Shown: positions 18,301 to 26,741 of the stretch, in pieces
How positions within the stretch are numbered: the first letter of the stretch is position 1
Layout: the number at the start of each line of letters is the position of its first letter
DNA from: an uncultured Mollicutes bacterium
GTDB taxonomy: Bacteria; Bacillota_I; Bacilli_A; ML615J-28; CAG-313
DNA: 34,442 nt
Reading direction: 5' to 3'
NCBI GenBank assembly: GCA_900539265.1
Contig: UQBM01000021.1
Span: 1 to 34,442, forward strand
Notes under the pieces: generated by a model
Databases searched by the model: none
Told to the model about the DNA's origin: nothing
Seen by the model: the letters and a program-made list of their open reading frames with translations, nothing else
Translations under genes and position numbers: made by a program

Positions 18301-19850
18301 TATCTAGAAATGGTTTTGATATTGCTTTTGAGACCTTTTTAGGATTTACAGGTGAAAAAGTTCCCGATATTGATCTTAATTTTTCTGGTGAATATCAAGC
18401 TAAAGCACATTTATTTTGTCAAGAAACTTTTGGTATTGATAATGCGTTTAGAGCAGGTACTGTAAGTACTGTTCAAATTAAAACAGCATATGCTTATGCT
18501 AGAGATTATTATCAATCAAAAGGCATTTTTAAAAGACAGACTGAACTAGAAAGATTAGCTAAAATGCTTTCTGAATCAAAAAGAACAACTGGACAACATC
18601 CAGGTGGCATAATCGTTGTTCCCGATGATATTGAATATACGGATATTATTCCTGTTCAGTATCCACCGGTTTCTGATATTGAGAGTGATGATTTGAATTG
18701 GCGAACATCACATTATGATTATCATAAATTTGAAGATAATCTTTTAAAATTAGATATTTTAGGTCATGATGATCCCACTATGATGAAATGTTTGATGGAT
18801 TTTGTACATCAAAATCAAAATGAATTTCCTTTTTCAACGGTGGAAGATATTCCCTATTTTGATGATGATGTTATCTCTTTATTTAGTAGTAAAGATGCTT
18901 TGAAATTAAATGGTGATGATGTGGATAAATTATCTAGTGGAACTATCGGTGTTCCTGAATTTGGTACTCAATTTGTAAGAAGTATGCTAGAAACGATTAA
19001 GCCTAACTCGGTAAGTCAAATTATTAAAGTATCTGGTCTTTCGCATGGGACTGACGTTTGGATGAAAAATGCTGAAGATTTAGTAAAAGGTGTAAATCCA
19101 AAATATCCCAAAATTATGTTTAATGATGTTATTGGTTGTCGTGATGACATTATGATTTATTTGATTGATAAGGGTGTACCTGCCTCACCTGCATTTAAGA
19201 TAATGGAAAGTGTTCGTAAAGGGAAGGGATTAAGTATTGATCAAGAAGAATTACTTTTGCAATATCAAATTCCATCTTGGTTTATCGAATCTTGTAAAAA
19301 AATCAAATATCTTTTTCCTAAAGCACATGCTACAGCATACGTAATTATGGCTTTACGTATAAGTTGGTTTAAGGTTCATCGCCCGATATATTATTATGCT
19401 GCATATTTTTCTAAACGAGCAAAAGAATTTGATGCTGAAGCTTTTGCATTGGGAAAAAATGCGATTCGAAATCGTATAATTGAAATCGAAAGTAAAATTC
19501 AAAAGCATGAAGATGTAACTAATAAAGAAATTGATTTATTAGATGAATTAAAAATTGCTCTTGAAATGACCCTCAGAGGGTATACTTTCAAACAAATTGA
19601 TATAAATATATCTGATGCTACTAATTTAGTAATATCAGAAGATCGAAAATCATTATATTTGCCATTTGTGGCTGTTGAGTCCTTAGGAGAAACTGTAGCC
19701 TTGTCAATTGTTGAAGCTCGAAAAATACGACCTTTTTCGTCAAAAAAGGATTTTGAATTAAGAACAAGTATTAATAAAAAACAGTATGCAAATTTACTAA
19801 AACTTGATGCGTTTGGCGATTTGATAGATGATGATACAAAATTATTATAG
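15318..19850 (+). CDS. polC: DNA polymerase III alpha subunit, PolC type
   Basis: The replicative polymerase with built-in proofreading. The start at ATG 15318 follows aaaaggggtgag; an in-frame TTG at 15246 is the promoter -35 box. From this start the protein is 1510 aa, normal for PolC. Domains in order: N-terminal domain, an OB domain (about 225-310), PHP domain beginning at ELHAHTKMS (His352), an inserted DEDDh exonuclease (FDIETSG with Asp440, then HNAHFDTD and a late HRAVYDA), and the rest of PHP. The polymerase core has RGSVGSSF, a four-Cys zinc knuckle (Cys944, 947, 988, 991) and catalytic Asp1017 and Asp1019 in PDIDLNF. The C-terminal helix-hairpin-helix region is intact. A small membrane-protein gene follows 15 bp later. 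Confidence 0.96.
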   Translation: MEKEKPMLSILKGSGMVLDDNLSNCKLNCVKANDDTSSWRFCITLDNIITCEKLKELNEKVSKYINKTFNIKNVKFTIEYPQEIKENYEFIETELKDYFNYAISICMEVKKGVMILNEYHHKFLKNEIILMVASEEEKKVAEDNLVIIKRFFLNYGFDFVKLNVFISDSVRNYKALSNEKQQIQQMLDETKSIETYKLKQQQNKENEVKGTFSYTMGSQSVFKSVSDLPINSMEVEEFKQTEGTDRVEVLATIVASEIRSFRSRQGRDFTLLVATISNFKDSIIIKRFIKETEILEYKKKIVENTKVKIKGRLQWDDFAKDVVIMCDEISYLGIDVSRVRVDEALNKRVELHAHTKMSVLDSILSVEDYVRQANNYGHKALAVTDHANCHILPEFFKLCKKYNIKPIAGVEGYYVDEESLNIAFTDHSINLKDATYVVFDIETSGLYIPFNEIIEIGAVKIKNGFVIDEFAKLVKPKKKLFKQITEITHITNEMLNDELPIEEVLPDFKKFIEGSILVAHNAHFDTDFIYAELEKMNLFDGPLPCIDTMMFARGLYGSNFKQNNLRAVGKFLKVEVETNEQHRAVYDARTTANVFQKLLAEALDRNYINYNELNKMVKENELFRYKIPSHINLLVKNKIGLKNFYKIISESHTTYFQKDARILKSLIENNREGILVGSGCGNGEIFRIALEKTKRQLNEAIDFYDYIEVQPPGNYLNLFEMWNQDEALEMIKSLIKEIIEVAKQHHKLVVATGDVHELIKEDAEYRKVYLSVARPNGGGPHELAKYDGILDMHYRNTSEMLEEFNFLESDLAYEIVVTNTNLINNMVDEFELFPKKLYVPRDDFMADKNGVPSMKAAVYDISYENAYTIYGNPLPKYVQERLDKELDAIIGHGYFSVYYISHLLVKNSNDAGYVVGSRGSVGSSFVATLMGITEVNPLKPHYVCPKCHFTAFKFSETEELDYQQKVPNEIYQELAKVSVGSDLKAMKCPHCGSELSRNGFDIAFETFLGFTGEKVPDIDLNFSGEYQAKAHLFCQETFGIDNAFRAGTVSTVQIKTAYAYARDYYQSKGIFKRQTELERLAKMLSESKRTTGQHPGGIIVVPDDIEYTDIIPVQYPPVSDIESDDLNWRTSHYDYHKFEDNLLKLDILGHDDPTMMKCLMDFVHQNQNEFPFSTVEDIPYFDDDVISLFSSKDALKLNGDDVDKLSSGTIGVPEFGTQFVRSMLETIKPNSVSQIIKVSGLSHGTDVWMKNAEDLVKGVNPKYPKIMFNDVIGCRDDIMIYLIDKGVPASPAFKIMESVRKGKGLSIDQEELLLQYQIPSWFIESCKKIKYLFPKAHATAYVIMALRISWFKVHRPIYYYAAYFSKRAKEFDAEAFALGKNAIRNRIIEIESKIQKHEDVTNKEIDLLDELKIALEMTLRGYTFKQIDINISDATNLVISEDRKSLYLPFVAVESLGETVALSIVEARKIRPFSSKKDFELRTSINKKQYANLLKLDAFGDLIDDDTKLL

Positions 19851-19865
19851 AAGGGTTTTAAAAAA

Positions 19866-20642
19866 ATGAAAATAGGAGATAATTTTGCTTTTAAAAAGAT
19901 TCAAAATGAATCTGTTAATATTGAATTTAATTATGAATGTGCAACAGTTGAGGGTGTTGGTATTAAAACAGGTATTTTATTAGGAGTAACTTTTCTAACA
20001 ACACTAGCAATGTTAGCATTGATTTTAAATTTTGGTTATTTGCCAATTTTTATGTATTTTATTGCTATGATTTTAACAATTATTTTACAAATTATTATAA
20101 ATATTAAACCTTTAAAGGCTAAATCGTTGGCAATTCCTTATGCTATATCAGAAGGATTAATTATTGGATGTCTTTGTGGATTATTAGAGTTTGCTCTTCC
20201 TGATATGGGATTAAAAATTGCTTCTATTGCTTTACTTGCAACTTTATCAATTTTTCTTGCTGCAATCTTTTTGTATACAAAAAAAATTATTAGAGTTGGG
20301 AATCGTTTTCGCGGTTTCTTAATTATAGCAGGTCTTGGTGTTATTATTTTTACCTTAGGTATTTCGATACTCTCTTTAATAATGTTTTTTGTTAATGGTA
20401 CAAATTTATATACAATGTTTTATTTTTCTGGTTTTGGAGTAGTCTTATCAATTTTTATGTGTATACTTGCATCTATGTATGTTCTATCTAGTTTATCACT
20501 TGCAGATAATTTAATCCAATCAGGTGTAGAAAAGACAATGGAATGGTATGCATCATATGCAATAACTTTAAATGTTATATATTTATTTATTGAAATACTA
20601 CGACTAATAATTCTTCTTATAGGAAGAAGAAATAATAACTAA
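19866..20642 (+). CDS. Bax inhibitor-1/YccA-like membrane protein
   Basis: A 258-aa protein with about seven hydrophobic helices from residue 34 on. Two diagnostic segments are visible: SEGLIIGCLCGLLE near residue 95 and the C-terminal EWYASYAITLNVIYLFIEIL near residue 226, which match the BaxI_1 (YccA) branch of the TMBIM superfamily. Bacterial members such as BsYetJ, from a sister branch, behave as pH-sensitive calcium leak channels; whether this one does is inference. It sits 15 bp after polC with an agaaggg ribosome site and probably shares its transcript. No terminator follows before the gap promoter. The family call is fairly sure; the physiological role is not. Confidence 0.78.
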   Translation: MKIGDNFAFKKIQNESVNIEFNYECATVEGVGIKTGILLGVTFLTTLAMLALILNFGYLPIFMYFIAMILTIILQIIINIKPLKAKSLAIPYAISEGLIIGCLCGLLEFALPDMGLKIASIALLATLSIFLAAIFLYTKKIIRVGNRFRGFLIIAGLGVIIFTLGISILSLIMFFVNGTNLYTMFYFSGFGVVLSIFMCILASMYVLSSLSLADNLIQSGVEKTMEWYASYAITLNVIYLFIEILRLIILLIGRRNNN

Positions 20643-20660
20643 TTTTAGAAGTATTTACAG

Positions 20661-20687
20661 TGGTAAAATAGTTGCAAAAATTTACCA
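20661..20687. repeat. Inverted repeat over the gap promoter (possible operator)
   Basis: Arms tggtaaa (20661-20667) and tttacca (20681-20687) are perfect inverted repeats separated by 13 bp. They straddle the -35 box of the gap promoter, a good position for a repressor. The binding factor is unknown; no CggR-like gene is in the window. Confidence 0.4.
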
Positions 20688-20700
20688 AAAGTGCTAAAAT
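20672..20700 (+). promoter_or_regulatory. Promoter of gap
   Basis: TTGCAA (20672-20677), a 17-bp spacer and TAAAAT (20695-20700), with TGC before the -10 giving an extended element. Confidence 0.7.
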
Positions 20701-20740
20701 ATATTTGTAAAAAAAGTCCATTTAAGGAGGTTATTAAAAA

Positions 20741-21754
20741 ATGGCTGTAAAAATTGCAATTAACGGTTTCGGACGTATTGGTCGTTTAGCATTCCGTCTT
20801 ATGTTTGGTAACGAAGATTTTGATATCGTTGCTATTAATGATTTAACTGGTGCTGAAGATTTAGCATATTTATTAAAATATGATACTGCACAAGGTCGTT
20901 ATGTTGGTCATGATGTGAAGGCTACTCAAGATTCTATTATCGTTGATGGAAAAGAAATTAAGATTTATGCTATAAAAGATGCTAATGAATGCCCTTGGGG
21001 TGAACTTGGTGTAGATGTTGTTATTGAATGTACAGGTTTTTATGTATCAAAAGAAAAATCAATGGCTCATATAAATGCTGGTGCTAAAAAAGTTATTATT
21101 TCTGCTCCTGCTAAAGGCGTTGATATGACAGTTGTTTATAATGTAAATCATGAAAAATTAACTGGTTCTGAACAAATTATTAGTGCTGCATCATGTACAA
21201 CTAATTGTCTTGCTCCAATCGCAAAAGTTTTAAACGATAAATTTGGAATTGTTAAAGGTTTTATGACAACTGTTCATGCATATACTGGCGATCAAAATGT
21301 TCTTGATGCTCCTCATAAAAAAGGTATTCAATCACGTCGTGCACGTGCTGCTGCTGCCAATATTGTACCTACAACTACTGGTGCAGCCAAAGCAGTTGCT
21401 GAAGCGTTACCTGAATTAAAAGGAAAACTTGATGGTATGGCATTGCGTGTTCCTACTATTACAGGTTCAGTCGTTGATTTAGTATGGGAGCCTGCACGTC
21501 CTGTAACTGTTGAAGAGGTAAATGCTGCTGTTAAGGCTGCTGCTAATGAAACTATTTTTTATACAGAAGATCCAATTGTTTCTAGTGATGTTATTGGTCA
21601 AACATGTGGAACATTATTTGATGCACAATGCACCAAAATTATGGAAGTTGATGGTAAACAACTTGTTAAAGTTATCACTTGGTACGATAATGAAATGAGT
21701 TATACTGCTCAAATGGTTCGTACTGCTAAATATTTAGTAGAACATTTTAAATAA
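20741..21754 (+). CDS. gap: Glyceraldehyde-3-phosphate dehydrogenase, type I
   Basis: The glycolytic enzyme oxidising glyceraldehyde 3-phosphate to 1,3-bisphosphoglycerate. The 337-aa protein has the nucleotide-binding NGFGRIGR, catalytic Cys152 in SAASCTTNCLAP and His179 in TTVHAYTGDQ. Asn33-Asp34 at the end of the second strand indicates NAD use, as in glycolytic GapA. A very good ribosome site (AAGGAGG) precedes the ATG. Codon use shows more C-ending codons near the start (aacggtttcggacgt) than in neighbours, as expected for a highly expressed gene. It stands alone between a promoter with an inverted repeat and a strong terminator, without pgk or tpi nearby. Confidence 0.97.
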   Translation: MAVKIAINGFGRIGRLAFRLMFGNEDFDIVAINDLTGAEDLAYLLKYDTAQGRYVGHDVKATQDSIIVDGKEIKIYAIKDANECPWGELGVDVVIECTGFYVSKEKSMAHINAGAKKVIISAPAKGVDMTVVYNVNHEKLTGSEQIISAASCTTNCLAPIAKVLNDKFGIVKGFMTTVHAYTGDQNVLDAPHKKGIQSRRARAAAANIVPTTTGAAKAVAEALPELKGKLDGMALRVPTITGSVVDLVWEPARPVTVEEVNAAVKAAANETIFYTEDPIVSSDVIGQTCGTLFDAQCTKIMEVDGKQLVKVITWYDNEMSYTAQMVRTAKYLVEHFK

Positions 21755-21780
21755 AATATTATTATAATATAAGATTTTTT

Positions 21781-21815
21781 AGAATAATCATTTTTCCTAT
21801 GATTATTCTTTTTTT
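21781..21815 (+). terminator. Terminator after gap
   Basis: Arms agaataatcat (21781-21791) and atgattattct (21799-21809) form a perfect 11-bp stem with a 7-nt loop and a following T-run. Confidence 0.9.
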
Positions 21816-21877
21816 GGTTTTAAAAGAGTGAATTTGTCATAAACTAAATTATAGAATAATAATTTAGGAAGTGAAAT

Positions 21878-22924
21878 ATGTCAAAAAGATTATATAAAAT
21901 TATAGAAATAATTGGTATTTTGATTATTTTTTTAATAATTTATCATTTATTTCCTTTTGTTAATATTATATTAAAATATATTTTTAAAATAATTATGCCT
22001 TTTTTAATTGCTTTTAGTATCGCTTTTATTTTTGAGCCATTTATCGTTTTTTTGGAGAAGAAAAAAATTAATAGAAAAATTGCTATAGGATTTATAGTTG
22101 GTTTATTTATGTTAATCCTTTATTTATTAATTAGATTTGCTATTCCACTTTTTATAAAACAGCTTGGTATGTTAATAGAAATGTTGCCTAATTATTTAAA
22201 TAGACTAGAAGAAATTATTCAAAATATAACAAATAAATTTCAAAAATTACCTGGTAATTTACACATTGATTATGATAAAATAGAAAGTATATTAAATGAA
22301 AAATTATCCAAAACAATTGAGACTTTTACTACTACATTACAAAGAAGTTTTTCCTATATCATTCAGTTTTTAATAACGCCTATTTTAGCAATTTATTTTC
22401 TTAATGATTATCAAAAAATTGAACAAAAGATAAAAGATAAGTTAATAAGTAATAAAAAAAATGTTCTTTATCATACACTATCGGAAATTAAAATTGCGTT
22501 AAGACAATATGTAAAAGGTGTCATTTTAGTAATGGTTATTTTAACTTTAGCAGCTAGTTTTTGTTTTTTAGTAGTTGGTATTGATTATGCATTTTTATTT
22601 GGAGTTATTATTGGAATAACTGACATAATTCCTTATATTGGACCATATATTGGAGGGGCAATAGTTGTAATTTTTACCATTGTTTCTAACCCATCAAAAG
22701 TATTAATAATTCTTATTATAATTATAGTATTACAATTTTTAGAAGGAAATTTCTTAGTACCTAAAGTACAAAGTAAAACCATGAAAACTCATCCAATTAT
22801 GGTCTTACTATCAGTGGCAATTTTTGGTGAATTATTAGGAATTTTTGGCATGATAATTGCTGTACCATTAGAAAAAATTGTTGAAATTATAATAAAATCT
22901 TTAATTGCATATAAAAAATCGTAA
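21878..22924 (+). CDS. AI-2E family (PerM/YrrI-like) membrane permease
   Basis: A 348-aa polytopic protein with about eight helices and a large amphipathic segment at about residues 95-150. Two family signatures are present: GITDIIPYIGPYIGG and FLEGNFLVPKV followed by THPIMVLLSV and GIFGMIIAVP. Characterised relatives export small molecules or ions (TqsA with AI-2, others in Na+/H+ antiport); the substrate here is unknown. In Bacillus the YrrI member of this family lies directly before alaS. Here it also precedes alaS but 3.8 kb away, with two unrelated membrane genes in between. The AGGAAGTG ribosome site supports the ATG. A weak promoter may lie at 21834 (TTGTCA). Confidence 0.85.
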   Translation: MSKRLYKIIEIIGILIIFLIIYHLFPFVNIILKYIFKIIMPFLIAFSIAFIFEPFIVFLEKKKINRKIAIGFIVGLFMLILYLLIRFAIPLFIKQLGMLIEMLPNYLNRLEEIIQNITNKFQKLPGNLHIDYDKIESILNEKLSKTIETFTTTLQRSFSYIIQFLITPILAIYFLNDYQKIEQKIKDKLISNKKNVLYHTLSEIKIALRQYVKGVILVMVILTLAASFCFLVVGIDYAFLFGVIIGITDIIPYIGPYIGGAIVVIFTIVSNPSKVLIILIIIIVLQFLEGNFLVPKVQSKTMKTHPIMVLLSVAIFGELLGIFGMIIAVPLEKIVEIIIKSLIAYKKS

Positions 22925-22941
22925 ATAAAAGGTAATTTCAA

Positions 22942-22970
22942 TTTACAAAAAAATCAATTTATGATATAAT
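22942..22970 (+). promoter_or_regulatory. Promoter of the paralogous membrane-protein pair
   Basis: TTTACA (22942-22947), a 17-bp spacer and TATAAT (22965-22970), with TGA before the -10. It lies just after the AI-2E permease gene, so the pair has its own transcription start about 60 bp before the first ATG. Confidence 0.75.
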
Positions 22971-23036
22971 ATGTCTAGAATATGATTGTGAATCTTTACC
23001 TCAATAGTTTACAATTTTATAAAAAGGAGTGAGCAT

Positions 23037-24677
23037 ATGCTATCAAAAAAACAGAAAACCATTATGGCAATCTTGGGTTCAATAGGAATTTTATTTGGTT
23101 TAATTGTTGCAATTCCATTTAGATCTTTTCCAGGCCTTAATAAAATCGAAAATATATTAACAATTGAATTAGCAATCAAATTAGTTTTAGGGGTATTGTC
23201 GATTTTGCTTGCAGTTTACCCTCTTATGAAAAAATATAAACTGATAAATGGTTATCGTGAAAATTCAAAAACAATAATTATTATGACTTATTTTCCAATT
23301 TTTACGTACATTTTGGGAAGTGTTGTTAATATAATTTATACTTTATCTTTTGATTATGCATCTGCAGCAATGTTGAGTGCATTATCTGATAAAGTTTTAG
23401 GTATTATTGTTTCTATTTTGACTGTTTATTTAATTTTTACAATTTATTGTATTGTTAGAATTCATGCTATTGTTGCAAAATTAGATAAAGTTTCTAATAT
23501 ATTGTTTGATAGTTTTATGTTAGTAATTCATCTTTGTTTTGTAGGATTATTATGGCGAGCAAACAACGCTTATAATCAATTGTATTCTGTGGTTGATGAA
23601 TATTTTGTTGGTAATCCTTTATTATTTGTAATTTACCTCTTACTAGTTGTTGCAGTTGGATGTGGAATTAAATTTATTACAATAACTATTAAAAAAGATG
23701 AAAGTTTAATTTACTATACTGATGGTAATTTATATGAAAATCTAATTAAACAAGCAGAATATAATCATGCTTATAATGATACTTTAGATGATTTTGAAAA
23801 TTATTTTGATGCCAATTCAGTTGATTATGAAAAATTAGAGTTTGCAGAAGAATTTGAAGAGGCTTCACAAGAAGATGTTTCTTCATTAGAAGGTACGTTA
23901 CAAGGAGAAGAGAATCTACTTTCAGATGTAGATACTGAAGATACTGTTGATACTTTGATTGAAAATGAAGAAATAGAATTAACAGAAACTGAAGAATTAA
24001 AAGCTGTTTATGAGCAAAAAAATCATATTTTATCTAACATAGATGATAAAAATAAGGCTTTAGCAACTATTCGTCAAAAGAAAAGTGAATTAGAAATAAA
24101 AGAATCAGAGTTGAGAATTGCTAAGGAAGCTTATGATGCTGCCCTTGCTGAATATAATCAATTTAAACTTGATTATATGAACGTTCCAGAAACAGAAAGT
24201 AAAGAAACGAATAAGAAAATTAAGAAGTTTACTCCTTCTTTTGAAAAAGTTGTAGAATATGCTAAAAGTTTTAGTGATCATCAAGGATATAAAGTTAATA
24301 TTAATCCTAAAGGTAATTTATTAAAATTTTATATAGGTAAAAAGATGTATCTAGTATTACAAGCAACAAGCAGTGATTATCGTATTAGTTTCATAACAAC
24401 TCCTGAAAAATTTGTCGATTATGTTACATCAAGACCTGGTGAATTAATTGTTCCTAAAAATTTAAAAGATAACAACTGGATTAGATTAACAAATAAGGGT
24501 AAAGAGGATGCAAAATTAATTAGGCAAATTATAAAACAAGCAGTAGAAACTGCCGAAAAACAAATAGCAGATGCCGCAGCGCAAAAAGCAGCTGAGAAGA
24601 AAGCTAAAGCTGCAGAGAGAGCAAAAGCACGTGCGGCAAAAAGAGCTGCCGAAAAAGCTGAAAATTTGAATAAATAA
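23037..24677 (+). CDS. Uncharacterised six-helix membrane protein with coiled coil, C-terminal domain and Lys/Ala-rich tail (paralogue A)
   Basis: I do not recognise this 546-aa protein as a named family. It has six hydrophobic helices (about 8-28, 46-64, 80-104, 121-147, 157-173, 194-218). A strongly acidic stretch follows (about 245-320), then a helical coiled coil (about 320-380). A compact domain spans about 396-506, with the pattern GKK-x-YLV-x-Q-x-TSSDYR near residue 434 and a later PGE. A Lys/Ala-rich tail (507-546) closes the protein. The compact domain recurs in the next gene. Its layout (a strand with a Lys, a YR strand, a PGE turn, a WIRL strand, a closing helix) reminds me of the MmcQ/YjbR DNA-binding-like fold, but this is only a guess. 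It has a strong promoter and a ribosome site AAGGAG 7 nt before the ATG. Confidence 0.75.
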   Translation: MLSKKQKTIMAILGSIGILFGLIVAIPFRSFPGLNKIENILTIELAIKLVLGVLSILLAVYPLMKKYKLINGYRENSKTIIIMTYFPIFTYILGSVVNIIYTLSFDYASAAMLSALSDKVLGIIVSILTVYLIFTIYCIVRIHAIVAKLDKVSNILFDSFMLVIHLCFVGLLWRANNAYNQLYSVVDEYFVGNPLLFVIYLLLVVAVGCGIKFITITIKKDESLIYYTDGNLYENLIKQAEYNHAYNDTLDDFENYFDANSVDYEKLEFAEEFEEASQEDVSSLEGTLQGEENLLSDVDTEDTVDTLIENEEIELTETEELKAVYEQKNHILSNIDDKNKALATIRQKKSELEIKESELRIAKEAYDAALAEYNQFKLDYMNVPETESKETNKKIKKFTPSFEKVVEYAKSFSDHQGYKVNINPKGNLLKFYIGKKMYLVLQATSSDYRISFITTPEKFVDYVTSRPGELIVPKNLKDNNWIRLTNKGKEDAKLIRQIIKQAVETAEKQIADAAAQKAAEKKAKAAERAKARAAKRAAEKAENLNK

Positions 24678-24699
24678 TAGAAAGGTGAGTTAGATAATT

Positions 24700-26466
24700 A
24701 TGAATGATAATAAAACATATAGAAAATCTTTATTTATTCTAGCTACAATTGCTGTAGGTCTTAACTTACTAATGTTTATACCTTTTGGTAAAAATTTTGG
24801 CTCAACTGAAGTCTTAGTTAAATTTATTCTATTACCAATTGTTGTAGCAGCGCTTAATATTATAATTACTCTTAAAAAATTTAGCGAATATCGACCAACA
24901 AGTCGATTTCAATCTTTTTCAAGTTATTTACCAATTTGTTCTTATCTTGTAGCATCATTTATTTATATTATATTTATGGTCAATAGGGCAGAACCTACTA
25001 TTGCTTTTTCATATAGTAATTATATCTTTTTAATGATTGGTTTTGCCACTCTTGCAGTTGGTATTATATGTTTATCATATATTATGGATAAAGTTAATTT
25101 ATCTTTAAGTAAAAATCAAGTTAATGTTATTGATATTTTAATGTATGTAGCATTTGTGTTGGATATTATATTGATGAGAGTATTTGTACTAGATGCATAT
25201 ATTAATATAACTTTAAATAATAGTTCTGCTTTAAATATTATTTTTGGTATTGTTATTGGTGCTGCTGTTTTATATCTTTTATTTTCTAGGTTATTTAGAT
25301 TTTATCGTACAAATGAAGAATTTGTTGTTCGCGATAAAAATGAATTAATTGAAAAATGGTGCAGTAAAAGAGATGAGGCCTATAGCAATGCTGAATTGGT
25401 GATACTTTATTCTTTACATAATTATGCTAAGGAACGTTTTAATGTAGAAGAAAAGAAAGTTAATGTCCAAGAAGGATATATTAATGTAAATAGTGAGGAA
25501 TTATCTAAATTAAAAGAAAAATATAAAGAATTAAAGACTAGCAAATCATTAGCAGATGCAAAACACCAAAAAATGAAGGCTGAATATATTGCTTTACAAA
25601 ATAAAGTAAAATTAGATGTTGCCAAAACTGAACTTGAAGGTTTAGAGAAACAATTTGAAATTCTTAATGCTAGTATTACTGAAGAAAATGCACGACTAGA
25701 AGATGACATTAAACAATATGAAGAAGAAAAAAAGCTTTTTGATGAAAAATTAGAACAATTAGAAAAAGAGAAAGCTGCCTTACTTGCAGAACTTAATTTT
25801 GAATCAATTGAACAGGCAAGAGAAAAAGAAAGACAAGAAGCCGAAGCAAAGGTTGCAAGTGCTACTGTGGCTAGGCCTAAAATTGAGAAAATATTCAAAC
25901 CTTCTTATGAGGAAATGGTTTCATATGCTCAAAGTCTAGAAGGTGAAAATTTAAGTGTTGTTGTCAATCCTGCTGGGAATCAACATAAATTTTTAGTTGG
26001 TAAAAAACCTTATTTAGTAATGCAAAAAACAAGTAGTGATTATCGAGTTACTTTTTGTGTTAATGAAGAAGATATACTTGGATATTTACGAAATTATCCT
26101 GGTGAGATTTCTGTTGCTAAATCACCCAAAGGTGGAAATTTCTTAAAAATTTCTAATACAGGTGAATTGGATGAAGAATTATTAAAAAAATTAATTTCTG
26201 AAGCACTTCCTGCTGAACTTAATGCTGAGAAAAATGCTCTTTTAGCCAAAGAAGCAGAAAAACAAGCAAAATTAGAAGCAAAGGAACAAGAAAAACGTAA
26301 TCGTGAATTATTAAGAGAAGCTGAAAGAATTGTGGCTAAAGCTAAACGTGAAGAAGAAAAAGCAGCTTTAAAAGCTAAAAAAGAAGCAGAAAAACAAGCA
26401 GCTAAACTTGCTGCTCAAAAAATGAAAGAAGAAAGTGACAATAATTCTGAAGAGAATGTTGCCTAA
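24700..26466 (+). CDS. Uncharacterised six-helix membrane protein with long coiled coil and the same C-terminal domain (paralogue B)
   Basis: A 588-aa protein of the same architecture as its upstream neighbour, 22 bp away. It has six helices (about 9-29, 38-58, 74-95, 108-128, 143-162, 177-198), a long coiled coil (about 260-385) and the shared domain at about 396-505, with GKK-x-YLV-x-Q-x-TSSDYR at 434 and PGE at 467. A charged helical tail of Glu, Lys and Ala follows (506-580). The two copies align without gaps in the core of the domain but differ in helices and coil, so the duplication is old. The acidic stretch of paralogue A is missing here. All soluble parts should be cytoplasmic given the even number of helices. 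The function is unknown; a membrane-tethered scaffold or nucleic-acid contact is speculation. Confidence 0.75.
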   Translation: MNDNKTYRKSLFILATIAVGLNLLMFIPFGKNFGSTEVLVKFILLPIVVAALNIIITLKKFSEYRPTSRFQSFSSYLPICSYLVASFIYIIFMVNRAEPTIAFSYSNYIFLMIGFATLAVGIICLSYIMDKVNLSLSKNQVNVIDILMYVAFVLDIILMRVFVLDAYINITLNNSSALNIIFGIVIGAAVLYLLFSRLFRFYRTNEEFVVRDKNELIEKWCSKRDEAYSNAELVILYSLHNYAKERFNVEEKKVNVQEGYINVNSEELSKLKEKYKELKTSKSLADAKHQKMKAEYIALQNKVKLDVAKTELEGLEKQFEILNASITEENARLEDDIKQYEEEKKLFDEKLEQLEKEKAALLAELNFESIEQAREKERQEAEAKVASATVARPKIEKIFKPSYEEMVSYAQSLEGENLSVVVNPAGNQHKFLVGKKPYLVMQKTSSDYRVTFCVNEEDILGYLRNYPGEISVAKSPKGGNFLKISNTGELDEELLKKLISEALPAELNAEKNALLAKEAEKQAKLEAKEQEKRNRELLREAERIVAKAKREEEKAALKAKKEAEKQAAKLAAQKMKEESDNNSEENVA

Positions 26467-26489
26467 TAACTAAATCGTTAAAATAAAGA

Positions 26490-26718
26490 TTAGTAGAATT
26501 ACAAAAGTTTTAAGAGAGTGATTGGTTGGTGTGAAATCATAAATATGTAATTTGAAGCTCCTTTATTAGAGGAACTAATCCTTCCCGCAAAGCCCTTGCG
26601 TTAAAAATAGAAAGTGACAATAGTATATTGTAATTATATAATTACTAATATATTAATGTAATTAGGATGGTACCGCGTATTAAATCGTTCCTTATTTTAG
26701 AGGAACGATTTTTATTTT
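26490..26718 (+). promoter_or_regulatory. T-box riboswitch controlling alaS (alanine)
   Basis: A tRNA-sensing leader. The stem I region shows AGAGAGTG (26513-26520) and a distal GGTTGGTGTGAAAT segment. A GCT alanine specifier lies at 26557-26559. The T-box core reads AGGATGGTACCGCG (26664-26677), against the common AGGGTGG form. The terminator stem pairs 26682-26692 with 26701-26711 and ends in a T-tract. Uncharged tRNA-Ala should favour the antiterminator and allow alaS transcription. No terminator separates it from the paralogue pair, so read-through from 22.9 kb may also enter it. Confidence 0.93.
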
Positions 26719-26741
26719 GAAATTAGAAAAGAGGTAAAAAT

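Noticed and set aside
25422..25898. 158-codon open frame on the minus strand, Ser- and Phe-rich
   Set aside because: It is the complement of the Lys/Glu-rich coiled-coil region of paralogue B, which yields Ser/Phe-rich antisense frames. There is no ribosome site and no family similarity.
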